This document shows, in pieces, positions 33,172 to 45,181 of a stretch of DNA of 64,000 nt. A model generated the notes under the pieces. That model had not been told where the DNA came from. It was given only the letters and a program-made list of their open reading frames with translations, and did not search any database. A program made the translations under genes and the position numbers. The stretch is from NCBI RefSeq assembly GCF_010894435.1, contig NZ_JAAIXZ010000001.1, positions 1-64,000 of the forward strand, in the 5' to 3' direction. The stretch is from Pyxidicoccus trucidator. Its GTDB lineage: Bacteria > Myxococcota > Myxococcia > Myxococcales > Myxococcaceae. How positions within the stretch are numbered: the stretch's first letter is position 1; each line of letters starts with the position of its first letter.

Positions 33172-33198
33172 GGGGGAGGCGGTCTTCCCCCCTCCCCC
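33172..33198 (-). terminator. Terminator after grxD
   Basis: GGGGGAGG and CCTCCCCC pair over 8 bp with an 11-base loop, 19 bp beyond the grxD stop. Confidence 0.6.
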
Positions 33199-33216
33199 CG
33201 AGGCCCGCGCCCCGAA

Positions 33217-33537
33217 TCAGGCTGGGGACTTGCCGGAGACCAGGTCCGCCAGCTCACCGCGCTCGGCCAGGTCCGTCAGGATGTCGGAGCCGCCGACGAA
33301 CTGCCCGTTGATGAAGACCTGCGGAATGGTGGGCCAGTTCGTGAAGTCCTTGATGCCCTGGCGAATCTCGGGGTCCGCCAGCACGTCCACGGTGTGGACC
33401 TCGCCGTAGGGCTGGAGCAATTGCAGGGCGCGCGCGGAGAAGCCGCACTGCGGGAACAGGGCGTTGCCCTTCATGAAGAGGACGATTTTGTGCGACTGGG
33501 TTTCCTTCTCCAGCCGTGTCTTGAGCTCAGGGGTCAT
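33217..33537 (-). CDS. grxD: Monothiol glutaredoxin (Grx4/GrxD type)
   Basis: ATG 33537 has AGGAG upstream; the longer frame overlaps bolA. The 106-residue protein begins MTPELKTRLEKETQS and has the monothiol active site QCGFSARALQ, TIPQVFINGQFVGGSDI and the family's helical end. Grx4-type glutaredoxins bind a [2Fe-2S] cluster with glutathione and pass it to BolA or apo-proteins. It sits 14 bp downstream of bolA, matching the known physical BolA-Grx4 complex. The gene order algH-bolA-grxD suggests a single coregulated Fe-S handling unit. Confidence 0.93.
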   Translation of the reverse strand: MTPELKTRLEKETQSHKIVLFMKGNALFPQCGFSARALQLLQPYGEVHTVDVLADPEIRQGIKDFTNWPTIPQVFINGQFVGGSDILTDLAERGELADLVSGKSPA

Positions 33538-33551
33538 CGAAGCAGCTCCTT

Positions 33552-33809
33552 CTAGCGCTGCCCGAGCTTCTGCCACTGCTCGGGCGAATAGGTCTTGAGT
33601 GCGAGGGCGTGCAGCTCGCCCGACTTCAGCCACTGCTGCAGGGGGGCGTACACCAGCTGGTGCTGCTGCACCATGGGCTTGCCCACGAAGGCCGGGCTCA
33701 CCACCCGGGCCTCGAAGTGGTCTCCCGTCCCGGTGGTATCTCTAACCTCCACCTCGGAGTCCGGCAGGGCTTCCAGGATACGGGTACGGACAAAATCGGC
33801 GTCGAGCAT
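33552..33809 (-). CDS. bolA: BolA/IbaG family protein
   Basis: ATG 33809 (MLDADFVRTRILEAL) has GGGGA upstream and overlaps the algH stop as TGATG. The 85-residue product has the class-II KH-like BolA fold pattern: DSEVEVRDTTGTGDHFEARVV, FVGKPMVQQHQLVY near residue 47 and HALALKTYSPEQW, including the invariant C-terminal histidine region that binds Fe-S with Grx4. BolA proteins assist [2Fe-2S] trafficking and signal iron status. Translational coupling to algH is likely. It is paired with the monothiol glutaredoxin directly downstream. Confidence 0.93.
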   Translation of the reverse strand: MLDADFVRTRILEALPDSEVEVRDTTGTGDHFEARVVSPAFVGKPMVQQHQLVYAPLQQWLKSGELHALALKTYSPEQWQKLGQR

Positions 33810-34423
33810 CAGTTCATCCCCCTTCCCATCACCAGCATGGCCGGGTCCACGCCCATGCCACGCAACGTGGTCTCCCACAGCTTTCCAGGCTCCAGGCCCA
33901 GCACCGCCTCGGCGGTTGCCTCCGCGAAGAGCCAGGAGCCAGCGGCAATCTCGCTCTCCAGCTGCTTGGGACCCCAGCCCGCGTAGCCCAGGCAGAAGCG
34001 CAGGCGCGGCGAGGGGTTCTCCAGCAGCGGGCCCAGCGCGTCCAGCGTCACGCTCAGGAAGAGGCCGGGCATCACCGGGTGCTTCTCCAGGAGCTCCGTG
34101 GCGTCATGGAGGACGAAGCCGCGCTGCGGCTCCACCGGGCCTCCCACGAAGACGGGCTGCCCTTCGCGCTCCTTGGAGATGCCCAGATTCTGCCCGCGCG
34201 CCAGCTCACCGAGCGTCAGGGGCGCCCCCCGGTTCACGACGAGCCCCATGGAGCCCGTCTCCCCGTGCTCGATCATCAGGATGACCGACCGGTAGAAGTT
34301 CGGGTCCCCAAGCTGGGGCATGGCCAGCAGGAGTCCGGGAGCAAGGTTCTTCACAGGGGGAGCATCAACCGTTCGCGGGGACGGCGCAACCGGAACCCGA
34401 GCCTCGGTTCCCGGTCCGTCCAT
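33809..34423 (-). CDS. YqgE/AlgH family protein
   Basis: The conserved family begins KNLAPGLLLAMPQLGDPNF at residue 25 here. The ATG at 34423 adds 23 extra residues, and GTG 34354 is an alternative start that fits the family better; neither has a strong ribosome site. Other segments are SVILMIEHGETGSMGLVVNR, VFVGGPVEPQRGFVLH and LRFCLGYAGWGPKQLESEI. AlgH has unknown biochemistry but often neighbours RuvX (YqgF) or regulators. Here it leads a cassette with bolA and grxD, overlapping bolA by 1 bp. The function is not assigned, but a shared promoter is likely. Confidence 0.88.
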   Translation of the reverse strand: MDGPGTEARVPVAPSPRTVDAPPVKNLAPGLLLAMPQLGDPNFYRSVILMIEHGETGSMGLVVNRGAPLTLGELARGQNLGISKEREGQPVFVGGPVEPQRGFVLHDATELLEKHPVMPGLFLSVTLDALGPLLENPSPRLRFCLGYAGWGPKQLESEIAAGSWLFAEATAEAVLGLEPGKLWETTLRGMGVDPAMLVMGRGMN

Positions 34424-34444
34424 CCCCGCGACATGCTGGCACTG

Positions 34445-34906
34445 TCAGTGCCAGCTCGTGTGCTTGGACTGGAGCGCCTCGGCCAGCTTCTCCGGGTTGA
34501 GGGGCTTGCCGATGAAGAGGTCCGCGCCCAGGCCCTTGCACTTGCGCGCCATGGCCGCGTCGCTCATCGCGCTCACGCCGATGAGCACCGCCTGCGGGAA
34601 GCGCTCGCGGAGCTTGGACATCAGCGTGGCCCCGCTGCGGCCGGGCAGGAAGACGTCGACGACGGCGGCGTCCATGCGCTTGTTGCGCACGGCGAACTCC
34701 GCCTCCTCCGCGCTCCCCACCGGCAGCGGCTCGTAGCCCCAGCCCGCAATCATCTCCACGAGGATCTCCCGGTGCGTCGGGTCATCCTCCACGACGAGAA
34801 CGGCGCCACGGACCGGCTCCAGCTTCAGCTCGTCACTGCGCTCCGTGCGCTCGCTGGAGTCGTGTCCGGTGGAGATGGGCAACTCTTCGACGTTGGGCAG
34901 GGACAT
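34445..34906 (-). CDS. Single-domain response regulator (CheY-like)
   Basis: This 153-residue protein has a 35-residue acidic N-terminal arm and a receiver domain: AVLVVEDDPTHREILVEM with the acidic pair near residue 40, the phospho-acceptor Asp in AAVVDVFLPGRSGATLM near residue 84, and GADLFIGKPLN with the conserved lysine. No output domain is present, so it may act by protein binding, as CheY does. No kinase is adjacent. The start at 34906 is chosen because of the MSLPNVEEL motif, and no strong ribosome site is visible. Inverted repeats lie just upstream at 34927-34964. Confidence 0.88.
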   Translation of the reverse strand: MSLPNVEELPISTGHDSSERTERSDELKLEPVRGAVLVVEDDPTHREILVEMIAGWGYEPLPVGSAEEAEFAVRNKRMDAAVVDVFLPGRSGATLMSKLRERFPQAVLIGVSAMSDAAMARKCKGLGADLFIGKPLNPEKLAEALQSKHTSWH

Positions 34907-34926
34907 GAGTGCACCGGTGGGCAAAA

Positions 34927-34964
34927 GGTTTCCGTGTGATGGAAACCCACCTCCCAACGTTGGG
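34927..34964. promoter_or_regulatory. Inverted repeats upstream of the response regulator
   Basis: GGTTTCC/GGAAACC with a 7-base loop (34927-34947) is followed by the perfect palindrome CCCAACGTTGGG (34953-34964), both within 60 bp of the response regulator start. Operator or mRNA hairpin use is inferred. Confidence 0.45.
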
Positions 34965-34977
34965 AATTCCTCGGACA

Positions 34978-35009
34978 GAGGTGCTTCTCCCACCCCTGAA
35001 GTGCACCTC
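34978..35009 (-). terminator. Hairpin at the end of oppC
   Basis: GAGGTGC and GCACCTC pair perfectly over 7 bp and the second arm overlaps the oppC stop codon, suggesting transcription stops before the response regulator. Confidence 0.4.
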
Positions 35010-35820
35010 AGGCGGCCCGGCGCGGCGTCGCTGAGAGCGCCTGGGAAGCGAGCGAGGCACCGAGCACCAGCAGCACCAGCAGCGCCCACGCGGGAAGCAC
35101 CACGCGCCCGCCGCCCTCGTAGATGAGGGCCGCGTAGCTGGTGCCCAGGTAGCGGCCCAGGGACATGGGCTCCATGCGGGCGATGCCGAAGAAGCTCACG
35201 GTGGACTCGGTGAGGATGGCGGCGGGCAGGCGACTGAGGAACACCGCCAGCGCGAACGGGCGCAGGGCGGGCCACAGGTGGACGCGCAGGAGGTGGGCCC
35301 CTCCCCCGCCGAGCGCCCGGGCGGCGGCGACGTACTCCTGTGACTCCAGGGTGAACAGCCGGTTGCGGAACATGCGCGCCGGTCCTGCCCAGCCCACGAG
35401 CGCGAGGGAGGCGACCATCAGTCCGAAGGGGCCGAACCCTCCGCCCTGCCCCGCGTCCGCCAGCGACTGGCCCGCGAGCTGGAGGACCATGACCACCAGC
35501 ACATCGGGGAGCGCGAAGACAGCGTCCACTCCGCGCAGCAGCGCCTGCTCCACCGCGCCGCCAGACAGGCGCGCCACGGCGGCCACGGCCAGGCCGATGA
35601 ACGTGGACAGCGCTCCCGCGGCGAGGCCCACGGCGAGGGACACCCAGAGCCCGCCGAAGGCCAGCTCGCACACGGTGCGGTCCGGGCGCGTGGGGTCCAT
35701 GCCCAGCGGGCAGGTGCTGGCGAGCGCCTCCGGGAAGAGGCGGCCCGCCACGAGGCTGAGCACGCCCAGCCCCACCAGCAGCGTCAGGCCGAAGATGGCG
35801 CGCGGGGGAACGCGGCTCAT
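35008..35820 (-). CDS. ABC transporter permease, OppC/DppC type
   Basis: This 270-residue permease has an N-terminal membrane helix (IFGLTLLVGLGVLSLVAG), five further helices, and the cytoplasmic EAA-type loop EYVAAARALGGGGAHLL near residue 168. It forms the inner-membrane channel with OppB for peptides or related solutes. The upstream junction is unusual: its ATG overlaps the stop of a 32-residue mini-ORF rather than the oppB stop. No ATP-binding subunits are in the window, so the transporter must recruit them from elsewhere. The substrate is unknown. Confidence 0.85.
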   Translation of the reverse strand: MSRVPPRAIFGLTLLVGLGVLSLVAGRLFPEALASTCPLGMDPTRPDRTVCELAFGGLWVSLAVGLAAGALSTFIGLAVAAVARLSGGAVEQALLRGVDAVFALPDVLVVMVLQLAGQSLADAGQGGGFGPFGLMVASLALVGWAGPARMFRNRLFTLESQEYVAAARALGGGGAHLLRVHLWPALRPFALAVFLSRLPAAILTESTVSFFGIARMEPMSLGRYLGTSYAALIYEGGGRVVLPAWALLVLLVLGASLASQALSATPRRAA

Positions 35821-35937
35821 GTCGTGGCCTCACGGGAGCGAGAGGCTGGCAGGCAGAGCCGACCTACCCCAGAGCCGAGCACGCCTGCCGGTTGCGACAC
35901 GAGGAAGAAGCTCATGCCGTGGCCTCCCGGGAGCGAG
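35815..35937. repeat. 28-bp imperfect direct repeat at the oppB-oppC junction
   Basis: GCTCATGTCGTGGCCTCACG with GGAGCGAG at 35815-35842 is repeated at 35910-35937 with two differences, 95 bp apart. Each copy carries the end of a coding region and a start/stop ATGA overlap. It looks like a segmental duplication of the junction. Confidence 0.7.
35817..35915 (-). CDS. 32-residue mini-ORF bridging oppB and oppC
   Basis: The frame begins at ATG 35915 inside the oppB stop (ATGA) and ends in a TGA that overlaps the oppC ATG in the same way. The peptide starts MSFFLVSQPAG and ends SRSREATT, mirroring the oppB C-terminus (SREATA). It is probably the product of the junction duplication, and might serve only to carry ribosomes from oppB to oppC. 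Whether the peptide has any role is unknown. It contains one hydrophobic stretch, which is too short for a confident membrane call. Confidence 0.45.
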   Translation of the reverse strand: MSFFLVSQPAGVLGSGVGRLCLPASRSREATT

Positions 35938-36796
35938 GATCCAGCGCGTAGCGCAGCGCTTCCACCGCCAGGCTCACCAGCACGAGCAGCGACGCGAAGG
36001 TGGTGGTGGCCACCACGACCACGGCCACCTGCTTGTTGAGCACCGCGAGCACGTAGAGCTGGCCGAAGTACGGCAGGCCGAAGACACGCTCCGCGGCGAA
36101 CGAGCCGGCCAGCAGCGACGTGGCCACCGGCCCCACGGCGTCCAGGAGCGCGGGCCACACATTCGGCAGCACGTGGCGGCGCAGCACCGTGCCGCGGGAC
36201 AGGCCCTTGCCCAGCGCTGTGCGCACGTAGTCGCGAGACAGCTCCGTCTCCAGCGAGTCTCCCACCAGCGTGCCCAGGAAGATGCCGGGCCACACCGAGG
36301 TGACGAGCGCCGCGCACAGCTCCGGCAGCATGTGCCCGCGCTCCACCACCGCCGGTGCCAGCAACAGCGCGGGAATGAAGACAGGTGTGCCAAAGGCCAC
36401 CGCCGGCACCGCGTCGCCCAGCGCCGCCCAGCGGCCCCGGCGCCACGTCGTACGCAGCAGCGCGAAGCCCAGCGCCCACGCCAGCGCGAGCGGTAGCGCC
36501 ATCAGCCCCACACCCACGCTGCCGGAGAGCTTCAGCAGCAGCTCATCGCCGGTGATGCCCTGCGCGCTGGTGCCCAGCCGCTCGCCGCGAAAGAGCTTCT
36601 CCCACGGCCGCAGGAAGCCCAGCGGCTCGCCGATGCCCAGGTCCCGCTGGTACGACGCGGCCAGCTCCTTGGAGACCTGGCGCTTGGCGTCCGTCTCCGT
36701 GGTGAGTGGCAGCGCGGCCATGAGGAAGTACGAGGCCACCGCCACCACGGGTACCAGAATCAACTGCCGCGCCAGCCGCTGCGTCACCACCCTCAT
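35912..36796 (-). CDS. ABC transporter permease, OppB/DppB type
   Basis: This 294-residue permease has a first membrane helix at residues 12-30 (ILVPVVAVASYFLMAAL), a periplasmic loop with GIGEPLGFLRPWEKLFRGE, and five further helices with the permease loop VRTALGKGLSRGTVLRRHVLPN near residue 192. The layout is OppB-like, and a 4-bp ATGA overlap joins it to the binding protein. It ends in SREATA at the duplicated junction. It pairs with OppC to form the channel for the substrate delivered by the upstream lipoprotein. Confidence 0.87.
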   Translation of the reverse strand: MRVVTQRLARQLILVPVVAVASYFLMAALPLTTETDAKRQVSKELAASYQRDLGIGEPLGFLRPWEKLFRGERLGTSAQGITGDELLLKLSGSVGVGLMALPLALAWALGFALLRTTWRRGRWAALGDAVPAVAFGTPVFIPALLLAPAVVERGHMLPELCAALVTSVWPGIFLGTLVGDSLETELSRDYVRTALGKGLSRGTVLRRHVLPNVWPALLDAVGPVATSLLAGSFAAERVFGLPYFGQLYVLAVLNKQVAVVVVATTTFASLLVLVSLAVEALRYALDPRSREATA

Positions 36797-38493
36797 GGCG
36801 CCACTCCGACCTGGGCCGCTTCGGCGGGCGCGAGTCGCAGTGCGCGCAGTGCGAGGAAGTTGAACGGATCCACGTCCAGCCCGCGCAGCCGGGCCCGGGC
36901 GCGGAAGTAGCGGTCCGGGTGGTAGATGGGCGCAATCACCGCCTGCTCGCCCACCAGCACCTCCTGGGCCTGGGCGTACAGCGCGCGAGCCTTCGCCTCG
37001 TCCGGCTCGCCGTCGCCCGCCTCCAGCAGCCGCTCGAAGCGGGCCATGGGCTCTCCGCCCGCCTGCGTCTCCCAGCCCGTCTGGTGGTTGCCCTCCTTCT
37101 CGAAGAGGGTGAAGAACGTATTCGGGTGCGCGTAGTCCCCGCCCAGGCGGCGCAGGTACAGGTCATACACGCGAGGCCCCTGCGCCGAACGCCGGGAAAT
37201 CTCCGCGGTGAAGTCCGAGCGCGCCTCCAGCACCACCTGCACCCCCACGCGCGCCAGTTGCGTCACCACGCGCTCGGCGATGGCCACCTCCGGAAGAAAC
37301 CCATCGCCCTGCCGGTAGACCAACCGCAGCGGCCGGTCCAACCCGGGCACTCCAGCCAGCTCCGCCTTCGCGGCCACCGGGGTGTAGCTCGGCAGGCGCG
37401 CGGCCTCCTCGGGCGTGGCCGCGCCCGGCAGGTCTGGCGGCAGCAGCACGTTGGACGGACGGGCCGCCGGCAGCAGGCCCGCGACCAGCGCCTCCCGGTC
37501 CAGCGCGCGGGACAGCGCGCGCCGCACCTCGGGCCGGTTCAGCGGAGGCCGCTCGGTGTTGAAGGCGAGGAAGTACGTGGACAGCAGCGGCTCGCGCTGC
37601 AGGTCGTCCGGCCGGCGCACGCGCAGCGCCGCGGCGCTGTCCATGAAGACGAAGTCCACCCGGCCGCGCTCGTACAGCGCGGGGCCAATCTCCGACTTCA
37701 TCAGGGTGATGACGGGCGCTGGCGTCTCGCCGGCTTGCAGCGGCGGAGGGAAGGCGCTGGCCGGGTTGTAGACCAGCCGCACGCGCTCGCCAGCTCGGTC
37801 CCACCGCTCCACCCGGTACGGCCCCAGCGCCAGCGGGCGCCCGTCGCGCGGCCTGTCGAAGTAGTCGCGCACGGCCTCGTCCGACTTCCCCTCCAGGTCC
37901 GCCGCGGGCGCCGGGTAGAAGATGTAGACGTTGGCCACGCGGGCCAGGAAGTAGCTGCGCGGCCGGGCCAGCGTCACCCGCAGGGTGTGCGCGTCCACGG
38001 CCTCCACGCCCACGCGCTCCAGCGCGGCGCGCACCTCGTCCTCGGGGGCACCGCGCTCCTGTGCCGCCAGCGCCTCGGACGCGCCCGCCAGGTCGGCCAT
38101 CTCTCCGCGCTCGCGTCCGCGAAGCGCGCGCCGCCAGCCGATGACGAAGTCGCGCGCGGTGAGCGGCGAGCCGTCCGACCAGCGCACGTCCCGCCGCAGG
38201 TGGAAGGTGTAGACCTCACGGCCCTGCTCGTCCGTGACGCGCTCCCACCGCTCGGCCAGCCCGGGCTGCACGGAGTAGTCCGCCCCCAGCACGGTGAGCC
38301 CGCGCTGGGTGGCCAGCATGATGGGGTAGTTCGCCCAGCTCTCCGGGTCCGAATGGCTCCAGTCCAGCGTGGTGGGCATGGACGGCACCACCACCTTCAC
38401 GCCCGCGTCTGGCTGGAAGCCACACGGCCCGCAGGCCGTGGCCACCAGGACCAGCAGGAGGAACGACCATCGGAGTCGAGTACGCGAAGCCAC
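36793..38493 (-). CDS. ABC substrate-binding lipoprotein, family 5 (OppA/DppA type)
   Basis: I choose GTG 38493 ([15 protein letters not shown]), because the longer frame crosses the lon terminator. The 566-residue protein has a lipobox LVATAC, then family-5 signatures: [31 protein letters not shown] near residue 125, [33 protein letters not shown] and [18 protein letters not shown]. It captures oligopeptides or similar ligands in the periplasm and feeds the OppBC pair encoded downstream through ATGA overlaps. No ATPase gene accompanies it, an incomplete operon. Ligand unknown. Confidence 0.88.
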   Translation of the reverse strand: MASRTRLRWSFLLLVLVATACGPCGFQPDAGVKVVVPSMPTTLDWSHSDPESWANYPIMLATQRGLTVLGADYSVQPGLAERWERVTDEQGREVYTFHLRRDVRWSDGSPLTARDFVIGWRRALRGRERGEMADLAGASEALAAQERGAPEDEVRAALERVGVEAVDAHTLRVTLARPRSYFLARVANVYIFYPAPAADLEGKSDEAVRDYFDRPRDGRPLALGPYRVERWDRAGERVRLVYNPASAFPPPLQAGETPAPVITLMKSEIGPALYERGRVDFVFMDSAAALRVRRPDDLQREPLLSTYFLAFNTERPPLNRPEVRRALSRALDREALVAGLLPAARPSNVLLPPDLPGAATPEEAARLPSYTPVAAKAELAGVPGLDRPLRLVYRQGDGFLPEVAIAERVVTQLARVGVQVVLEARSDFTAEISRRSAQGPRVYDLYLRRLGGDYAHPNTFFTLFEKEGNHQTGWETQAGGEPMARFERLLEAGDGEPDEAKARALYAQAQEVLVGEQAVIAPIYHPDRYFRARARLRGLDVDPFNFLALRALRLAPAEAAQVGVAP

Positions 38494-38528
38494 CGGGCCG
38501 GGTTGTACCCCGAAGCGCGCCGCGCCCG

Positions 38529-38583
38529 AAAAAGAGAAGCCAGGAGTCCGGCGACCTCGGTCGTCCGGCATCCTGGCTTCTCT
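38529..38583 (-). terminator. Strong intrinsic terminator after lonV
   Basis: AGAGAAGCCAGGA and TCCTGGCTTCTCT form a perfect 13-bp stem, extended by CCGG/CCGG, and the minus strand continues with TTTTTC. It separates lonV from the peptide-transport operon. Confidence 0.85.
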
Positions 38584-38632
38584 TCAACTCAGTGCCCCCG
38601 GTGAGGGGGCCTTCAGCTCATGACGCCAGGCG

Positions 38633-41092
<2,460 letters not shown>

Positions 41093-41108
41093 GTATCCGC
41101 CACCTGCT

Positions 41109-41129
41109 GGCCTGCCGGGGAGGCAGGCC
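41109..41129 (-). promoter_or_regulatory. 5'-leader hairpin directly upstream of the lonV ribosome site
   Basis: GGCCTGCC and GGCAGGCC pair perfectly over 8 bp with a 5-base loop, ending 16 bp before ATG 41092 and abutting the AGCAGGTGG ribosome site. It could affect lonV mRNA stability or translation. Confidence 0.5.
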
Positions 41130-41290
41130 ATTGAAGAGTTGCCCGTCCGCCCGCTCTGCGAGCGCGCATACGGGGTGAAGCACGTCTATAACACGCCGAT
41201 TTCTGGCGCCGTTCCCCGCCTCAAGATTGGGGAACAACGTCGTGCCATCAAGGGAACACCCGTGACCTCCTCGGGCGTTCGCCCGGTATG

Positions 41291-43516
41291 TCAGCGGCCC
41301 TGCGCCGCCACCCCACCCTGGCGCATCTCCACCTCCAGCACGTGGAAGAGAAATGCGTAGAGGTCCGCACTGGACTCAATCTGCTTGGCCACTTGATCCG
41401 CGCCTCCGTGGCCCGCATTCGCCTCGATACGCAGGAGGGAGGGCGTGCGGTTGCCTGCCACGTTCTGCAGGGCCGCCACGAACTTGCGGGCGTGCATGGG
41501 GTCCACCCGGTCGTCGTGGTCCGACGCCATCATCAGCATGGCGGGGTAGCGCACGTCCGGCCGCACGTGGTGGTAGGGCGAGTAGGCGTACAGCGTCTTG
41601 AAGTCCTCGGCCTTCTCCGCCGTCCCGTACTCCGGAATCCACGTCCGCCCGCTACCAAAGAGGTGGTAGCGCACCATGTCCAGGAGCGGCACGGCGCACA
41701 CCACCGCGCCGTAGAGCTCCGGGCGCTGCGTCATGGCCGCGCCCACCAGCAGGCCACCGTTGCTGCCGCCGTAGATGGCCAGGCGCCGGGGCTGCGTGTA
41801 CTTCTCGCGGGCGAGGTACTCGGCCGCCGCGTGGAAGTCGTCGAAGACGTTCTGCTTGCGGTCCAGGCGACCGGCCTCGTGCCACGCCTTCCCGTACTCG
41901 CCGCCACCTCGCAGGTTGGCCACCGCGTAGATGCCGCCCGCGTCCAGCCAGGGGAGGATGCTCCCCCGGAAGACGGGCTCCATGTTCACGTTGAAGCCGC
42001 CGTACCCGTAGAGCAGCGTGGGCGCGTTGCCGTCGCGCTTCAGGCCCTTGCGGTACACCAGGAACATGGGCACCCGGGTGCCATCCTTCGACGGGTAGAA
42101 GACCTGCTGCACCGTGTAGGCGTCCGGGTCCATGGGCAGCTCGACGCGGGCCCACTCCTCGGACTTCCCGGTGCTGACGGACGTCTTGTAGACGAGCCGC
42201 GGCGTCGTGAAGGACGTGTAGATGAAGTACGCCTCGTCCAGTTCCTCCTGCCCCACCAGGTTGGACGCGGCGCCCACGCCCGGCAGTTGCACCGTGCGCA
42301 CCGGCTTGCCCTGCAGGGTGGCCACGCGCACCTCGGTGGTGGCGTCCTTGAGGTACTCCAGCGCCAGGTGCCCGCCGACGACCTTGGCCCCCAGCAGGGA
42401 GGCGACCGGGTCCTCGGGGATGACTTCCTTCCACGCGGCGCGCTCGGGCCTGGCCGGGTCCACCTCGAAGACGCGCTGGCGCGGGGCGCCCTCGTCCGTG
42501 GTGACGTAGAAGCGGTCCTTCCAGGCGTGCACCTCGTACTTCGCGCCCTCGCCCTTCACCAGCAGGCGGAAGTCCTTCTCCTCCGGCCGCTTCCAGTAGA
42601 CGTCGTTCTCGCTCCAGCCGCGGATGATGTAGGCAAAGAGGTACTTGCCGTCCCGGCTCAAGTCACTCTGGAGGAAGGTGGTCGGGTCCCCCGTGTGCGG
42701 GTGCACCAGCGCGTCGTGCCTGGGGTCCGTGCCCACCTTGTGGAAGCGGATGCTGGTGTAGCCGGGCCGCGCGTCCACGGGGATGCTCGGGTCCGTGGGC
42801 AGCCACTCGTAGTAGAAGCCCTTGCTGTCCGGCGTCCACCGGGGCGTGGCGTACTTGCCGCCCTCAATCACGTCGACCTTGGACCACTGGCCCGAGTCCA
42901 CGTCCACCACGTGGAGCGCCGCCTCATCCGCGGCGTTGGGCTTCTGGGCGAAGACGACCTTCTTCCCGTCCCACGAGGGCGACCAGGTGCCCATGGAGAG
43001 GGAGCCGTCCTGGCTCCAGGTGTTCGGGTCCAGCAGCACCTTCTCCTGCCCCTTCTCCCCGTCGCGCCAGTAGAGGACGGACTTCTCCTTGTCCTTGTGG
43101 GTGCGGATGTAGAAGAAGCGGCCGTTGCGCCGGGCCGGCGGGGAGATGGAGTCCGTGTAGAACAGCTCCGTGAAGCGGCGGGTGAGCACGTCGCGGCCCG
43201 GCATCTTCGCCAGCTGCTCGCGTGCCAGCGCGTCCTGCGCCTTCATCCACGCCTGCACCTCCGGGGCCTTCTCGTCCTCCAGCCACCGGTAGGGGTCCGC
43301 CACCTTCACGCCGTGCAGCGTGTCCGCCACCTGCTCGGCCCGGGTTGCCGGGTAGACCATTCGCGAGGACTCCTCCTGGGCCGACACCTGCGAGGCCGAC
43401 CGGGTCATGTCGCCTGGCGCCGCGGACGCGGCTGCCGGCAGTTCCTCCCGCGCCGCCTCCTTCTGGATGGCGCACGCGGCAAGAGACAGCAACGCAGGGA
43501 CGAGCAGCTTTCTCAT
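41291..43516 (-). CDS. Prolyl oligopeptidase family (S9A) lipoprotein
   Basis: ATG 43516 ([15 protein letters not shown]) gives a 741-residue lipoprotein with lipobox LSLAAC. An N-terminal seven-bladed propeller ([38 protein letters not shown]) is followed by the hydrolase domain with [14 protein letters not shown], the nucleophile in [12 protein letters not shown] near residue 590, Asp in [10 protein letters not shown] and His in [10 protein letters not shown]. It cleaves short peptides after proline or related residues, and the signal places it outside the inner membrane. It lies between clpX and lonV, 199 bp from lonV, with hairpins separating it from clpX. Confidence 0.9.
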   Translation of the reverse strand: MRKLLVPALLSLAACAIQKEAAREELPAAASAAPGDMTRSASQVSAQEESSRMVYPATRAEQVADTLHGVKVADPYRWLEDEKAPEVQAWMKAQDALAREQLAKMPGRDVLTRRFTELFYTDSISPPARRNGRFFYIRTHKDKEKSVLYWRDGEKGQEKVLLDPNTWSQDGSLSMGTWSPSWDGKKVVFAQKPNAADEAALHVVDVDSGQWSKVDVIEGGKYATPRWTPDSKGFYYEWLPTDPSIPVDARPGYTSIRFHKVGTDPRHDALVHPHTGDPTTFLQSDLSRDGKYLFAYIIRGWSENDVYWKRPEEKDFRLLVKGEGAKYEVHAWKDRFYVTTDEGAPRQRVFEVDPARPERAAWKEVIPEDPVASLLGAKVVGGHLALEYLKDATTEVRVATLQGKPVRTVQLPGVGAASNLVGQEELDEAYFIYTSFTTPRLVYKTSVSTGKSEEWARVELPMDPDAYTVQQVFYPSKDGTRVPMFLVYRKGLKRDGNAPTLLYGYGGFNVNMEPVFRGSILPWLDAGGIYAVANLRGGGEYGKAWHEAGRLDRKQNVFDDFHAAAEYLAREKYTQPRRLAIYGGSNGGLLVGAAMTQRPELYGAVVCAVPLLDMVRYHLFGSGRTWIPEYGTAEKAEDFKTLYAYSPYHHVRPDVRYPAMLMMASDHDDRVDPMHARKFVAALQNVAGNRTPSLLRIEANAGHGGADQVAKQIESSADLYAFLFHVLEVEMRQGGVAAQGR

Positions 43517-43601
43517 GGGGACCAGCACATACAGAAAGGCCCCCGCACGTCCCACAAAAAGTGTGGTGGGGCCGGAACCGCACGGCCCCTCTCCTAACGC
43601 G

Positions 43602-43644
43602 CGGGGCGCGCCGGAGCCGCCTCCTGGCTCCTTGACGCGCCCCG
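43602..43644 (-). other. Long imperfect hairpin upstream of the S9 peptidase
   Basis: CGGGGCGCG and CGCGCCCCG form a 9-bp outer stem, with an inner GGAGCC/GGCTCC stem, 86 bp upstream of the S9 start. It may be a second terminator for clpX or an mRNA leader structure. Confidence 0.4.
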
Positions 43645-43657
43645 TCATGCCCTATGG

Positions 43658-43677
43658 GCCGCCTCCGTGGAGGCGGC
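43658..43677 (-). terminator. Terminator after clpX
   Basis: GCCGCCTCC-GT-GGAGGCGGC is a perfect 9-bp palindromic stem 6 bp beyond the clpX stop, with no U tract. Confidence 0.65.
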
Positions 43678-43683
43678 GCTGAC

Positions 43684-44964
<1,281 letters not shown>

Positions 44965-45030
44965 GTCATCCCTCGCTGCGCCTGAAAGGCCCCCACTCCT
45001 GAAGACCGCCCCTACCCCTGCCTCCGGACC

Positions 45031-45060
45031 AATCTAGTCAGCCCCTGTCCGGATCGTCCA
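45031..45060 (-). promoter_or_regulatory. Candidate promoter of clpX
   Basis: On the minus strand TGGACG (45060-45055) and TAGATT (45036-45031) are 18 bp apart, about 65 bp upstream of ATG 44964 and downstream of the clpP terminator. Confidence 0.35.
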
Positions 45061-45112
45061 CGCACCTTCCAGGTACTTAACAGGGCGGTGGCCACGACGC
45101 AGAAAGCAGAAA

Positions 45113-45148
45113 GCCGGAGACGCGGGGACGCATTCCCGCGACTCCGGC
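45113..45148 (-). terminator. Terminator after clpP
   Basis: GCCGGAG and CTCCGGC form the outer stem and GCGGG/CCCGC the inner stem, followed on the minus strand by TTTCTGCTTTCTGC. It lies 33 bp beyond the clpP stop. Confidence 0.8.
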
Positions 45149-45181
45149 CACTTACCGAGGCCCAAGGCCCCGGTTACACGA

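Noticed and set aside
41093..41290. Heat-shock (CIRCE or sigma-32) promoter for lonV
   Set aside because: No TTAGCACTC-N9-GAGTGCTAA element or CTTGAA-N13-CCCCAT pattern is present; only a weak TATAGA was seen without a -35.
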